From Lampropedia cohaerens (lineage in GTDB: Bacteria; Pseudomonadota; Gammaproteobacteria; Burkholderiales; Burkholderiaceae_C), in contig NZ_LBNQ01000012.1 of assembly GCF_001005215.1 (NCBI RefSeq), positions 62,001 to 126,000 of the forward strand: DNA of 64,000 nt. The letters are read 5' to 3'. Shown piece by piece: positions 9,017 through 17,946 of this stretch. The notes beneath the pieces were generated by a model. That model was given only the letters and a program-made list of their open reading frames with translations, was not told the origin of the DNA and ran no database searches. Every line of letters begins with the position of its first letter. The stretch's first letter is position 1. A program made the position numbers and the translations under genes.

Positions 9017-10858
9017 TCAGCCCAGTTCCTGCCCGAGGAATCCGCCGCTCTGGCGTTGCCACAGCCGGGCATACATGCCCCCTCGTGCCAGCAATTCAGC
9101 ATGGCTGCCTTCCTCGACGATGCGTCCTTGCTCCATCACGATCAGGCGATCCATCGCGGCAATGGTCGAGAGGCGGTGGGCAATCGCAATGACGGTCTTG
9201 CCTTGCATGATCTCGTTGAGGCTTTCCTGGATGGCGGCCTCCACTTCCGAGTCCAACGCGCTGGTGGCCTCGTCCAACAGCAAAATGGGCGCATTCTTGA
9301 GCAGTACGCGCGCAATGGCAATGCGTTGACGCTGCCCTCCTGACAGCTTGATGCCACGTTCCCCGACCATGGTGTCATAACCGGTGCGGCCCTGCGGATC
9401 AGACAGCCTGGCAATGAACGCATCCGCCTGCGCCCGCCGCGCCGCGTCAAACACCTCCTGCTCGCTGGCATCAGGGCGCCCATAGGCGATGTTGTCGCGG
9501 ATCGAGCGATGCAAAAGTGACGTATCCTGTGTGACCAAGCCGATCGCAGCGCGCAGACTGTCCTGTGTGACCCGTGAGATGTCCTGCCCGTCAATCAGGA
9601 TGCGGCCGCTGTCCACATCATAGAAGCGCAGCAACAAACTCAGCAATGTGCTCTTGCCGGCACCGGAGCGGCCCACCAGCCCGATCTTCTCGCCCGGCCG
9701 CACAGTCAGCGACAGCCCATCGAAGACCTGCCGGTCTCCTCCATAGTTGAACGAAACGTTCTCGAACACCACTTCGCCCCGCGTGACCTGCAGAGGCTTG
9801 GCATCCGGTGCATCGACCACCTGCGCAGACTTGGTCAGCGTGGCGATACCGTCCTGCACTGTGCCGATGTTCTCGAACAGGCCGGCCATCTGCCACATGA
9901 TCCAGTGCGACATGCCGTTGACGCGCAACGCCATGGCGGTAACGGCGGCAACCGCGCCGACGCCCACCATCCCTTCGTGCCACAGCACCAAGGCATAGCC
10001 CCCTGCGGCAAGAATCAGACTGACGACCAACGTTTGATTGACGACTTCGAAAAGGCTGATCAACCGCATCTGGCGATAGCCGGTGCGCTGGAAGTCGACC
10101 ATCGCCGCGCGTGCGAAATGGGCCTCGCGCCGGGTATGGGAAAACAGCTTGACAGTCTGAATGTTGGAGTAGGCATCCGTGATCCGCCCAGTCATCGATG
10201 ACCGCGCGTGCGCCTGTTCCTGGCCAATCTTCCCGAGTCTGGGCACGAAATACGCCAACGCCGCGCCGAACAGCGCGATCCAGGCGATAAAGGGCAGCAT
10301 CAGCCGCCAGTCGAAGCTGCCCACCAACGCAACAATCGTGATGAAATAGACGCCGATGCCGAGCACGATTTCGACGAAGGTCATCAGCACCTCCCGTACG
10401 GCCAGGGCTGTCTGCATCACCTTGGCCGTGACGCGACCGGCAAACTCGTCGGCAAAAAAACCCAGACTCTGGCGCAGCATCATGCGGTGAAAATTCCACC
10501 GCAGGCGCAAGGGCAGATTGATGGCCAGCGTCTGGTGCTGCAGCATGGTGCGCAGCGCCACCAGCACGATGCTGAGCACCATCACCACGGCAATGCCTGT
10601 CAACACGCGTCGCTGCTCTTCACTTGCAGCGACGCCGCTTTGCCAGCCATCCAGCAAGTCCACAACCTGCCCGAGAAAAGCAAACAGCCAAGCCTCGTAG
10701 ATCGAAACGCTGGCGCTGAGCAGCGCCAGCAGCAGCACATACCCTCTCGCGCCCTTGGTGCACGCCCACACGAATGCAACAACGCCTTTAGGCAGTTGCT
10801 GTGGCTCGGGAGCCGGAAACGGATTAAGCAGACCTTCAAACCAGCGCAGCACAGGCAT
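9017..10858 (-). CDS. ABC exporter, fused permease and ATP-binding domains (MsbA/MdlB type)
   Basis: A 613-residue half-transporter expected to act as a homodimer in the inner membrane. The N-terminal 330 residues contain about six membrane spans. The nucleotide-binding domain follows, with Walker A GRSGAGKS (about 396-403), signature LSGGQRQR (about 505), Walker B ILLLDEATSALD and the H-loop IAHRLSTI. The substrate is unknown; lipid or drug export is typical of the family. I used the ATG at 10858; a GTG at 10870, 4 bases after AGGTGG, is a serious alternative. It lies downstream of the his genes on the same strand, 185 bp after hisE. Confidence 0.88.
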   Translation of the reverse strand: MPVLRWFEGLLNPFPAPEPQQLPKGVVAFVWACTKGARGYVLLLALLSASVSIYEAWLFAFLGQVVDLLDGWQSGVAASEEQRRVLTGIAVVMVLSIVLVALRTMLQHQTLAINLPLRLRWNFHRMMLRQSLGFFADEFAGRVTAKVMQTALAVREVLMTFVEIVLGIGVYFITIVALVGSFDWRLMLPFIAWIALFGAALAYFVPRLGKIGQEQAHARSSMTGRITDAYSNIQTVKLFSHTRREAHFARAAMVDFQRTGYRQMRLISLFEVVNQTLVVSLILAAGGYALVLWHEGMVGVGAVAAVTAMALRVNGMSHWIMWQMAGLFENIGTVQDGIATLTKSAQVVDAPDAKPLQVTRGEVVFENVSFNYGGDRQVFDGLSLTVRPGEKIGLVGRSGAGKSTLLSLLLRFYDVDSGRILIDGQDISRVTQDSLRAAIGLVTQDTSLLHRSIRDNIAYGRPDASEQEVFDAARRAQADAFIARLSDPQGRTGYDTMVGERGIKLSGGQRQRIAIARVLLKNAPILLLDEATSALDSEVEAAIQESLNEIMQGKTVIAIAHRLSTIAAMDRLIVMEQGRIVEEGSHAELLARGGMYARLWQRQSGGFLGQELG

Positions 10859-11043
10859 CCCCCGATACACGAAACCACCTATTATGAAGTGGCCGCGCCA
10901 ATGCGCACGTCATCATTGACAGCGCCGCCTACCAAGGGCTGCCAAACCGGTAATTCAACAAGCGCAGTGGCAGAAACGGCGGCACCGCTGCCTGCTGGCA
11001 CCCTCTTTCTGATGCGGGTTCGTCACCGCGCAGCGTAGGCGCT

Positions 11044-11430
11044 TCAACCGGCCGGACGCGATGCCTTCTCGACCAGCCCGCCAATTCCCTCGCGCCGCCG
11101 CAGCTCTGTCACCACATCCAGGCCGCTGCGATCAACATGTGCCAGCGCCACCAAGGTGTGAAACCACAGATCCGCCACCTCGTACACCAGCGCGTCGGTG
11201 GACTTGCGACCCGCCTGCACGTCCTTGGCGGCCATGACAACCTCAGCGGCTTCCTCCCCGATTTTCTTCAGAAATGCATCGGGCGCCTTGTCCGCGGCCA
11301 ACAGGCGCGCCACGTAACTGCTGGCCGGATCGCCGCCGTTGGCCGGCTTGCGCGACTCGAAGACTTGCTGCAGATGGGCAAACAGCGCATCGGCGCTGCC
11401 CATGCCGTCGCTGGAGGAGGTCATGCTCAT
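11044..11430 (-). CDS. hisE: Phosphoribosyl-ATP pyrophosphatase
   Basis: Step 2 of histidine synthesis: removes pyrophosphate from phosphoribosyl-ATP in the cytoplasm. The 128-residue protein has the MazG-like fold motifs [17 protein letters not shown] and [14 protein letters not shown], with the metal-binding Glu cluster EEAAEV. The ATG at 11430 overlaps the hisI stop in an ATGA arrangement, implying translational coupling; another ATG lies at 11424. In many enterics HisI and HisE are one bifunctional protein; here they are separate, as usual in Burkholderiales. It is the last his gene of this operon. Confidence 0.95.
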   Translation of the reverse strand: MSMTSSSDGMGSADALFAHLQQVFESRKPANGGDPASSYVARLLAADKAPDAFLKKIGEEAAEVVMAAKDVQAGRKSTDALVYEVADLWFHTLVALAHVDRSGLDVVTELRRREGIGGLVEKASRPAG

Positions 11431-11849
11431 TTCTCGTAGATATGGCTCGGGTCCTTGAGCACGGGCGCAACGATTTTCCATTGGCCTTCCTCAAGTTGTT
11501 GGAAAAAGCAGCTATGCCTGCCGGTATGGCAGGCAATGCCTGGCTGATGCCCTTGCTGCGTGATGGTCAACAACACCACGTCATTGTCACAGTCGAGCCG
11601 GATCGCGTGCACCGTCTGGAAATGACCGGACTCCTCGCCCTTGTGCCACAGCCTGCCGCGCGAGCGGCTGTAATAAACGGCCTGGCCCGTTTGTGCCGTC
11701 AGCCGCAGCGCCTCCCGGTTCATCCAGGCAAACATCAGCACATCCCCGCTGCCCTGCTCCTGGGCAATCACCGGCACCAGCCCCTGCGCATCCCAGCACA
11801 CAGCATCGAGCCACTGCTCGGAATGCACATCAGTCGTTATGTCGTTCAC
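11427..11849 (-). CDS. hisI: Phosphoribosyl-AMP cyclohydrolase
   Basis: Step 3 of histidine synthesis: opens the adenine ring of PR-AMP, using zinc. The 140-residue protein carries [29 protein letters not shown] and the metal ligands in [10 protein letters not shown] and [10 protein letters not shown]. It starts with GTG at 11849, supported by AAGGA eight bases upstream. It lies 32 bp after hisF and overlaps hisE by 4 bp. Confidence 0.96.
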   Translation of the reverse strand: MNDITTDVHSEQWLDAVCWDAQGLVPVIAQEQGSGDVLMFAWMNREALRLTAQTGQAVYYSRSRGRLWHKGEESGHFQTVHAIRLDCDNDVVLLTITQQGHQPGIACHTGRHSCFFQQLEEGQWKIVAPVLKDPSHIYEK

Positions 11850-11881
11850 GTTGTGTCCTTCTCGTCTGCACCGCGTCAGAG

Positions 11882-12682
11882 TCAGATTCTGACGGCAATG
11901 CCGCGCTCTGCCATGTATGCCTTGGCCTGCGCGATGGTGAACGTGCCAAAGTGGAAGATGCTGGCTGCCAGTACCGCATCCGCGCCGCCCTCGGTAATGC
12001 CATCGGCCAGATGGGCCAGCGTGCCCACGCCGCCGGAGGCAATGACTGGAATCGGCACCGCGTCGCTGACCGCCCGTGTCAGCGCCAGATCGAAACCGCT
12101 TTGGGTGCCATCCTTGTCCATGCTGGTCAGCAGCAGCTCACCTGCACCGCGGCGCGCCATATCCTGGGCCCATTGCAGCGCGTCAAGGCCGGTGTCCCGG
12201 CGCCCGCCGTGGCTGTAGACGTTCCAGCCCGGCCCCAGCGGCTGGCCGTCGGGACCGCGCTGCTGTTCTGCCTCGGCACTACGGCGCTTGGCATCGATGG
12301 CCACGACGATGCACTGCGAGCCGTACTTCTGCGCGGCCTCATCGATCACATCGGGACGGGCGATTGCCGCCGAGTTGAAGCTGACCTTGTCCGCGCCAGC
12401 GTTGAGCAGGCGACGCACATCGGCGACGCTGCGCACGCCGCCGCCGACGGTCAGCGGAATGAAGACCTGGGAAGCCACGGCCTCGATGATCGGCAAAATG
12501 AGATCGCGCCCATCACTGGTGGCGGTGATGTCCAGAAAGGTCAGCTCGTCTGCGCCCTGTTCGTTATAACGTGCCGCAATCTCGACAGGATCACCGGCAT
12601 CGCGCAGCGCAACAAAGTTCACACCCTTGACAACGCGCCCGCCCGTGACGTCCAGACAGGGAATGATCCGTTTGGCCAGCAT
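11882..12682 (-). CDS. hisF: Imidazole glycerol phosphate synthase, cyclase subunit
   Basis: A TIM-barrel cyclase that forms IGP and AICAR using ammonia from HisH. Motifs: [12 protein letters not shown] at the start (catalytic Asp in CLDV), [35 protein letters not shown] and VIASGGVG. The ATG at 12682 matches the usual family start; a GTG at 12694 is possible. It is separated from hisA by a mutarotase gene, which is unusual for a his operon. Confidence 0.96.
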   Translation of the reverse strand: MLAKRIIPCLDVTGGRVVKGVNFVALRDAGDPVEIAARYNEQGADELTFLDITATSDGRDLILPIIEAVASQVFIPLTVGGGVRSVADVRRLLNAGADKVSFNSAAIARPDVIDEAAQKYGSQCIVVAIDAKRRSAEAEQQRGPDGQPLGPGWNVYSHGGRRDTGLDALQWAQDMARRGAGELLLTSMDKDGTQSGFDLALTRAVSDAVPIPVIASGGVGTLAHLADGITEGGADAVLAASIFHFGTFTIAQAKAYMAERGIAVRI

Positions 12683-12703
12683 AGTCTTGTCCACTCTTTT
12701 TCT

Positions 12704-13612
12704 TCACGCGGCGGCGCCATTGCCCGCCCGCTGCCAGTGCAAGGTCTGCCAACCTTCCCAGCATTCGCCAGGCGCCAGCACCACAGCCTGATCGACGCAG
12801 GCCGCTTCCACGCACAGCATGCGCTGCCAGCCCTCGGGCGGCAAGTCATCCGCCGCACGGTCCGGGCCGGGATTCCACACCACCGTTTGCGGACAGCTGC
12901 TACTCTGTTCAATCGCAAGCTGCCTATGTGGATGGGCCGCATGGCTGTTGGCCAGTACCAGTGGCTGCCCCCCTGATTGGTAGACGCAGTCGATGTGCGT
13001 ACTCACCAACGGCTCAGCCTGGGCCTGCCCATGTACATTGCTGACCGCATCCCAGAAACGCGCGCCTCGCAGGCCGCAAAGCCGTGCCTGGAAGATGTCA
13101 TCCACCGCCAGATAGGTATGCAGCGCTGCAGTGAAGGACCAGGACGCGGTGTCGACATTTTCCACCTGCAACGCCATACGCAGCTGGTCGGGCGCCAGTT
13201 GCACCGTCAGCTCCAGATCGAAGGCATGGGGCCAGAAGGCACGGCTGACAGGCCCGTCCGCCAGCTGCAACACCAGCTGCTGCGAGTCGGCCAGCACATG
13301 CGCCTTCAGCCGCCACGGCAGGTTGCGGGCAAAGCCATGGTGCATTAACGGACCACGCTGGCTGAACTGCGGAAAGCACACCGGCACGCCGCCACGCACG
13401 GCATTCTGGCCATCCAGCTGGGCGCGCGAACTCAAGTAGAGATGCTCGGCGCCATCACCCGTCCGCCAGGAAACAAGCTGTCCTCCGTGCATCAACACCG
13501 TTGCGCGATCACCGGCTGGCCCCACCAGCGTCAGCGCTGGCAGGCCATGCAACAGATGCGCATGCAGCCCCGGTGCCTCCAGCGCAGCCGGCTGCACAGT
13601 CGACGCATCCAT
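12704..13612 (-). CDS. D-hexose-6-phosphate mutarotase-like protein (aldose 1-epimerase family)
   Basis: A 302-residue YeaD/YMR099c-type galactose-mutarotase-fold protein. Motifs: HGGQLVSWR, LYLSSRAQLDGQNAVRGGVP, VCFPQFSQRGPL, HGFARNLPW, and the VENVDTASWSFTAALHTYL strand. The likely reaction is interconversion of the alpha and beta forms of glucose-6-phosphate. The ATG overlaps the hisA stop (TGATG), so it is translated as part of the his operon, between hisA and hisF. No mutarotase step is known in histidine synthesis; the position may only reflect shared transcription. Confidence 0.85.
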   Translation of the reverse strand: MDASTVQPAALEAPGLHAHLLHGLPALTLVGPAGDRATVLMHGGQLVSWRTGDGAEHLYLSSRAQLDGQNAVRGGVPVCFPQFSQRGPLMHHGFARNLPWRLKAHVLADSQQLVLQLADGPVSRAFWPHAFDLELTVQLAPDQLRMALQVENVDTASWSFTAALHTYLAVDDIFQARLCGLRGARFWDAVSNVHGQAQAEPLVSTHIDCVYQSGGQPLVLANSHAAHPHRQLAIEQSSSCPQTVVWNPGPDRAADDLPPEGWQRMLCVEAACVDQAVVLAPGECWEGWQTLHWQRAGNGAAA

Positions 13613-14361
13613 CACGCCTGATCACCCAGCAGCGCGTCGGCGCGCGCCTGCGCACTGGCGAAGTCGAGATCGCCGGTATAGATCGCGCGACCGCAGATCA
13701 CGCCCTCAATGCCTTCGTCGGCCACGGCAACGAGCTTTTCGATGTCCGTGATGTCCTTGAGGCCGCCACTGGCAATGACCGGGATGTCCACCGACTGCGC
13801 CAGCCGCACGGTCGCGTCGACGTTGATGCCGCTGAGCATGCCGTCACGGCCGATATCGGTGTAGATGATGGACTCGACACCGTAGTCCTCGAACTTGCGT
13901 GCCAGATCGACCACGTCGGCTCCCGTGATCTTGCTCCAGCCATCGGTCGCAACCTTGCCATCCTTGGCGTCCAGCCCGACGATGATGTGCCCGCCGAACG
14001 CGCTGCAGGCGTCGCGCAGAAAGCCCGGATTCTTGACCGCGGCCGTTCCGATGATGACGTATTCAATGCCGGCGTCGATGTACTGCTCGATGGTGTCCAG
14101 ATCCCGGATGCCCCCCCCCAACTGCACGGGAATCTCTTCATCCACTTCCTTGAGGATGGCCTTGATGGCAGCGAGGTTCTTGGGCTTGCCAGCGAATGCA
14201 CCATTGAGGTCGACCAGATGCAGGCGGCGCGCGCCCGCATCGAGCCAGCGCCTGGCGACCAGCTGGGGCTGCTCGCCGAAAGTGGTCGATTGGTCCATGT
14301 CGCCTTGCACAAGGCGCACGCAGTGTCCGTCTTTGAGGTCGATGGCGGGAATCAGCAGCAT
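13612..14361 (-). CDS. hisA: Phosphoribosylformimino-AICAR-P isomerase
   Basis: Step 4 of histidine synthesis: an Amadori isomerisation of ProFAR to PRFAR. The 249-residue TIM barrel has [14 protein letters not shown] (catalytic Asp), [33 protein letters not shown] and IASGGLKD. It lies 24 bp after hisH and overlaps the downstream mutarotase start. A run of eight C at about 14114 (plus strand) sits inside the gene, but the frame is intact. Confidence 0.96.
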   Translation of the reverse strand: MLLIPAIDLKDGHCVRLVQGDMDQSTTFGEQPQLVARRWLDAGARRLHLVDLNGAFAGKPKNLAAIKAILKEVDEEIPVQLGGGIRDLDTIEQYIDAGIEYVIIGTAAVKNPGFLRDACSAFGGHIIVGLDAKDGKVATDGWSKITGADVVDLARKFEDYGVESIIYTDIGRDGMLSGINVDATVRLAQSVDIPVIASGGLKDITDIEKLVAVADEGIEGVICGRAIYTGDLDFASAQARADALLGDQA

Positions 14362-14385
14362 GGTAGGTCGTGGAGGGGAAAAGTC

Positions 14386-15048
14386 TCAGGGTTGCCAGAA
14401 CAGAAAGTTGCGGTACAGGGCAATGCCCTGATCGGCGCTTTTCTCGGGATGGAACTGGGTGGCAAACAGGTTGTCGCGCGCAATCGCGGCGGCAAACAGG
14501 CCGCCGTAATCGGCCTGACCAGCGCAGTGTGCGTCGTCGCGCAACTGCGCGTAGTAGCTGTGCACGAAGTAATACCAGCTACCATCGGCAATGCCTGCCC
14601 ACATGGGATGTGCTGGTCGGCCCTGCGGGCGCGTGACGCGGTTCCAGCCCATCTGCGGAATCTTGTAGCGGCTGCCATCGGGTTGGCGCCGCCCCTCCAG
14701 CCGAAAACGTTGCACCCGGCCCGGAATCAGCCCCAGCGATGGCGTGTCGCCTTCCTCGCTGTGGTCGAGCAGCATCTGCATGCCCACACACACGCCAAAC
14801 AGGGGCTTGCTCTCTGCTGCGCGCAGCACCGGTTCCAGCAGGCCGGATTCGCGCAACTCCCGCATGCAGTCGGCCATGGCGCCCTGACCCGGCAAGATGA
14901 TGCGATGGGCCGACCGGATGACGGCCGCGTCCTGCGTGAGCACCACCTGCCAGTCGGTATCTGCCGCGGCGTGGCGCGCCGCCTGCCAGACCGAGCGCAG
15001 ATTGCCCGAGCCGTAGTCGACCACCGCCAAAATCGGACTGTTCGTCAT
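14386..15048 (-). CDS. hisH: Imidazole glycerol phosphate synthase, glutamine amidotransferase subunit
   Basis: A class I glutaminase that supplies ammonia to HisF. The 220-residue protein starts [19 protein letters not shown] and shows the nucleophile in [16 protein letters not shown] and the catalytic His and Glu in ATQFHPEKS. The first segment after the start (VDYGSGN) is diagnostic of HisH. It lies 109 bp downstream of hisB; that gap holds no gene. Confidence 0.96.
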   Translation of the reverse strand: MTNSPILAVVDYGSGNLRSVWQAARHAAADTDWQVVLTQDAAVIRSAHRIILPGQGAMADCMRELRESGLLEPVLRAAESKPLFGVCVGMQMLLDHSEEGDTPSLGLIPGRVQRFRLEGRRQPDGSRYKIPQMGWNRVTRPQGRPAHPMWAGIADGSWYYFVHSYYAQLRDDAHCAGQADYGGLFAAAIARDNLFATQFHPEKSADQGIALYRNFLFWQP

Positions 15049-15157
15049 GAATCAAAAGAGAAGCTGGTGGAGGAAAACGCGCGCCGCCCGGCAATACCCG
15101 GAGGATGCGATGCGGACAGCCCGCTGCGGCCCCATGCCACCTCCGAATATCCACCCG

Positions 15158-15814
15158 TCAGAGCACGCCCTTGGTCGAAGGAATCACCCCGGCCATGCGC
15201 GCGTCGCGCTCAAGCGCCTGGCGCAGCGCCCGGCCGAAAGCCTTGAACGCCGTCTCTGCCTGGTGGTGTGCGTTGATGCCCTTGAGGTTGTCGATGTGCA
15301 CCGTCGCCAACGCATGGTTGGCAAAGCCCTGGAAAAACTCGCAGGTCAGCTGGGTGTCGAACTGCCCGATCATTGCCGCAGTGAAGGGAATGTCAAAGTA
15401 CAGCCCCGGCCGCCCGGACAGATCAATCACCGCCCGGCTGAGCGCCTCGTCCAGCGGCACGTACGCATAGCCATAGCGGCGCAGGCCCTTCTTGTCGCCA
15501 ACTGCCTGCGCCAGCGCCTGCCCCAGGGTGATGCCGACATCCTCGACCGTATGGTGCCCGTCAATGTGCAGATCACCCTCGCAATGCACATCCAGATCGA
15601 TCAGGCCATGGCGGGCGATCTGATCGAGCATGTGGTCAAAAAAGCCGATGCCCGTGTGCAGATTGCTGACGCCGCTGCCGTCGAGATTGACGCGCACATG
15701 GATGCGCGTCTCGGCGGTATGCCGGTTCACCTCGGCGATGCGATCGGCGAAATCGTGGCCGGGCGTGGGGACAAGTGCGGAGGATGTCATGCGTGCGGAA
15801 AATTCATCAACCAT
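15158..15814 (-). CDS. hisB: Imidazoleglycerol-phosphate dehydratase
   Basis: Step 6 of histidine synthesis. It is a monofunctional dehydratase of 218 residues, without the phosphatase domain of enteric HisB. Motifs: [34 protein letters not shown] (Mn-binding His/Glu set) and FFQGFANHA near the end. The ATG at 15814 was used; an ATG at 15790 is possible, but neither has a strong ribosome site. It is the first his gene in this cluster; hisG, hisD and hisC are not present. Confidence 0.95.
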   Translation of the reverse strand: MVDEFSARMTSSALVPTPGHDFADRIAEVNRHTAETRIHVRVNLDGSGVSNLHTGIGFFDHMLDQIARHGLIDLDVHCEGDLHIDGHHTVEDVGITLGQALAQAVGDKKGLRRYGYAYVPLDEALSRAVIDLSGRPGLYFDIPFTAAMIGQFDTQLTCEFFQGFANHALATVHIDNLKGINAHHQAETAFKAFGRALRQALERDARMAGVIPSTKGVL

Positions 15815-16202
15815 CAGACCAACACTGTCGATCCGCCGTGATACTGCGCACTATTGTATGCCGTATGCCGCAGCAAAAGCGGTAACACCCCAAGGTGGCG
15901 GCGCGCCACACGCCCGACGGCCGCCACACAACTTCGGCGCGACAGCCCACTGATTCAGTATGATGGCGTCAGTGCGCACCGGAGCAGTGCAAGCTGGGAT
16001 GTGCGCAGACCGCAGGCGGAGGGGCCTGCAGCATCGTTGCACGTCAACCGGCAGGCCAGATCAGATTGAGAAAAACACCTACTTCCGCATTTGCCGGGCC
16101 GAAAAAGAATGGAGCGGTTCAGCGCATGCTGCGAGCGGCACTACGTGCGCAGCAGCAGTCATCCGTTTCCACTCCGCCCTATTTCCTTGCCTGTTCCCAT
16201 TC
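15815..16202. other. Divergent promoter region between hisB and the lipoprotein pair
   Basis: 388 bp separating hisB (minus) from the first lipoprotein gene (plus). It should contain both promoters. I see no clear -35/-10 pair, leader peptide with a His run, or hairpin attenuator. Short open frames here lack recognisable features. Confidence 0.4.
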
Positions 16203-17900
16203 ATGAAGAAAACCGCCATCGCACTCGCCCTGACCGCCGCGCTCGCAGCCTGCTCACAGAAAGAGGCTGCACAGGAGGGCATTCCCCTGGCCTTTGCGCC
16301 TGCCGACACCGCATTCGTCTATGGCAATCTGGAACCCGCGCCGGAGTCCTTCGTGCGCGCCCGCGCAGCCTGGGTGGAGCAATTCAAATCGGCAGCGCTG
16401 CAGTCACTGCAACGTGCCCAGCAGAGCCTGGCCGCGCAGGGTGAGAACGCTGCCCGCGATGCCTTGCTCACCCTGGTGGGCGAACGTCTGCAGGAGCCGC
16501 AAACGCTGGCAAGCATGGGATTGGCCTTCAATGGCCTGATGGCCGCCTATGAAGTGAATGGGTCGCCAGTGCTGCGGCTGCAGTTGAGCGATGCAGACCA
16601 GTTCCGCGCGTTCATCGATACGCTGCAGACGCGCACTGGCCAGACCATTGCACAGGACTCGGTCGGCGACCAGCCCTTCTGGTACCTGCCGCTGCAGGCG
16701 ACAGGCGGCAGCACCACGGACGAAGCGGTCGGATCTGCGCGCCTGATCGCTGCCATCGTGGGCGAGCACCTGGTGGTGGCGCTACAGCCCCACACGCAGG
16801 CCGAGACGTTGGCCGCGCTACTGGGGGTGGAGAAACCGGCCCAATCCATCATCAGCACCGGAGCACTGACCAAGGTCCACGAAATCTACGGCTACCAGCC
16901 CTATGGCGGCAGCCTGCTGGTGGACACCCAGCGCGCACTGACGACGTGGCTGAACCTGGCAGCGCCTGATACGCAGGACGCGCAAGCAAGTGTCGTTTGC
17001 CAGGGGGAACTGCAATCGCTGGCGGCCAAGGCGCCCCGTCTCGTGGCCGGTACGCTGCAAGCCAGCGACAGCCGCTACACGGCCGCTGCGCAGCTGGAGC
17101 TCGCATCGGATCTCGCTGCCCAGCTGGCGCCGATAACCGCCCCCGTTCCCGGGCTGGGCAGTGCAACCAGTGGTATTGAAATGGGGCTAGGCATCCATCT
17201 CGATCAGCTGGCAGGGTTTCTACAGAAGCAGGCGAACGCGGTTAGCGCCACGCCCTACCGCTGCGAGCAGCTGCAGCCACTCAACGAGGCCATTGCGCAG
17301 GTTGGCCAGGCACTGCCCAGCCTGTTTGCCACAGCCGGATTCTTCAGCGGCATTCGCGTGCATCTGGATGCCATCGACACCGAGACCCGTCAGCTGAGCG
17401 GCACGCTGCTGATCGCCTCGCGCAACCCCATGGCGCTGGTGGGGCTGGCGCAAAGCATGTTGCCGGAGCTGGCCTCTGCAGGCATTGCCCCTGATGGCAA
17501 GGCGCGCCCGCTGCAATCGCCTACGGCCGCCATGCTCGGTGCAGATGCACCATTGTGGATTGCCAGCAGCGACAAGGCCCTGGCCATCGGCATCGGCGCG
17601 GACCAGCAGAAAGCCGTTGAAGACGCCCTTGCGGCCAAGGCGAGCGAGCCCGCTCCGCTGCAGTACTACGGTGCCGATGGTGTCAATGCCGCCCGGCTGA
17701 TGCAGCAGGCCGTCGCCAACATGGAGACCGCGTCGCCGGCATCCATCGCCGGCGGTGATCCGCAACAACAGCTGCGCTACGTGCTGGAGCCGCTGCTGCT
17801 TGCCGGCGCACGCATGTATGAAGACGTGGCCTTCACCCGCCTGCAATACGTGCTTGACGGACAGGGGCTGCAGGTTCAGCAGGACGTGCAGTTCAAGTGA
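16203..17900 (+). CDS. Lipoprotein of unknown function, paralogue 1 of a tandem pair
   Basis: A 565-residue exported protein. The leader MKKTAIALALTAALAACSQ ends in lipobox LAAC (Cys17). No known domain is recognised. It shares a distinctive N-terminal block with the next gene, IPLAFAPADTAFVYGNLE, and later RLIAAIVGEHLVVAL, ASRNPMALVGLAQ and SDKALAIGIG. Two Cys contexts, VVCQGELQSLAAKAPRLVAG and YRCEQLQPLNEA, are also conserved in the paralogue and could form a disulfide. The layout suggests a large periplasmic soluble domain anchored to the outer or inner membrane. The downstream paralogue starts 46 bp later, indicating one transcript. Confidence 0.85.
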   Translation: MKKTAIALALTAALAACSQKEAAQEGIPLAFAPADTAFVYGNLEPAPESFVRARAAWVEQFKSAALQSLQRAQQSLAAQGENAARDALLTLVGERLQEPQTLASMGLAFNGLMAAYEVNGSPVLRLQLSDADQFRAFIDTLQTRTGQTIAQDSVGDQPFWYLPLQATGGSTTDEAVGSARLIAAIVGEHLVVALQPHTQAETLAALLGVEKPAQSIISTGALTKVHEIYGYQPYGGSLLVDTQRALTTWLNLAAPDTQDAQASVVCQGELQSLAAKAPRLVAGTLQASDSRYTAAAQLELASDLAAQLAPITAPVPGLGSATSGIEMGLGIHLDQLAGFLQKQANAVSATPYRCEQLQPLNEAIAQVGQALPSLFATAGFFSGIRVHLDAIDTETRQLSGTLLIASRNPMALVGLAQSMLPELASAGIAPDGKARPLQSPTAAMLGADAPLWIASSDKALAIGIGADQQKAVEDALAAKASEPAPLQYYGADGVNAARLMQQAVANMETASPASIAGGDPQQQLRYVLEPLLLAGARMYEDVAFTRLQYVLDGQGLQVQQDVQFK

Positions 17901-17946
17901 GCCCAAAGGGCGCGCGCAGCCGACCATCAATCAACAAGGAGAAAAC

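Noticed and set aside
14114-14121. Run of eight C in hisA as a possible frameshift site
   Set aside because: HisA motifs on both sides are in one frame.
13501-15246. 581-codon open frame on the plus strand
   Set aside because: Antisense to hisA, hisH and the mutarotase, all with clear motifs; the translated sequence has no family resemblance. GC-rich codon use opens such frames.
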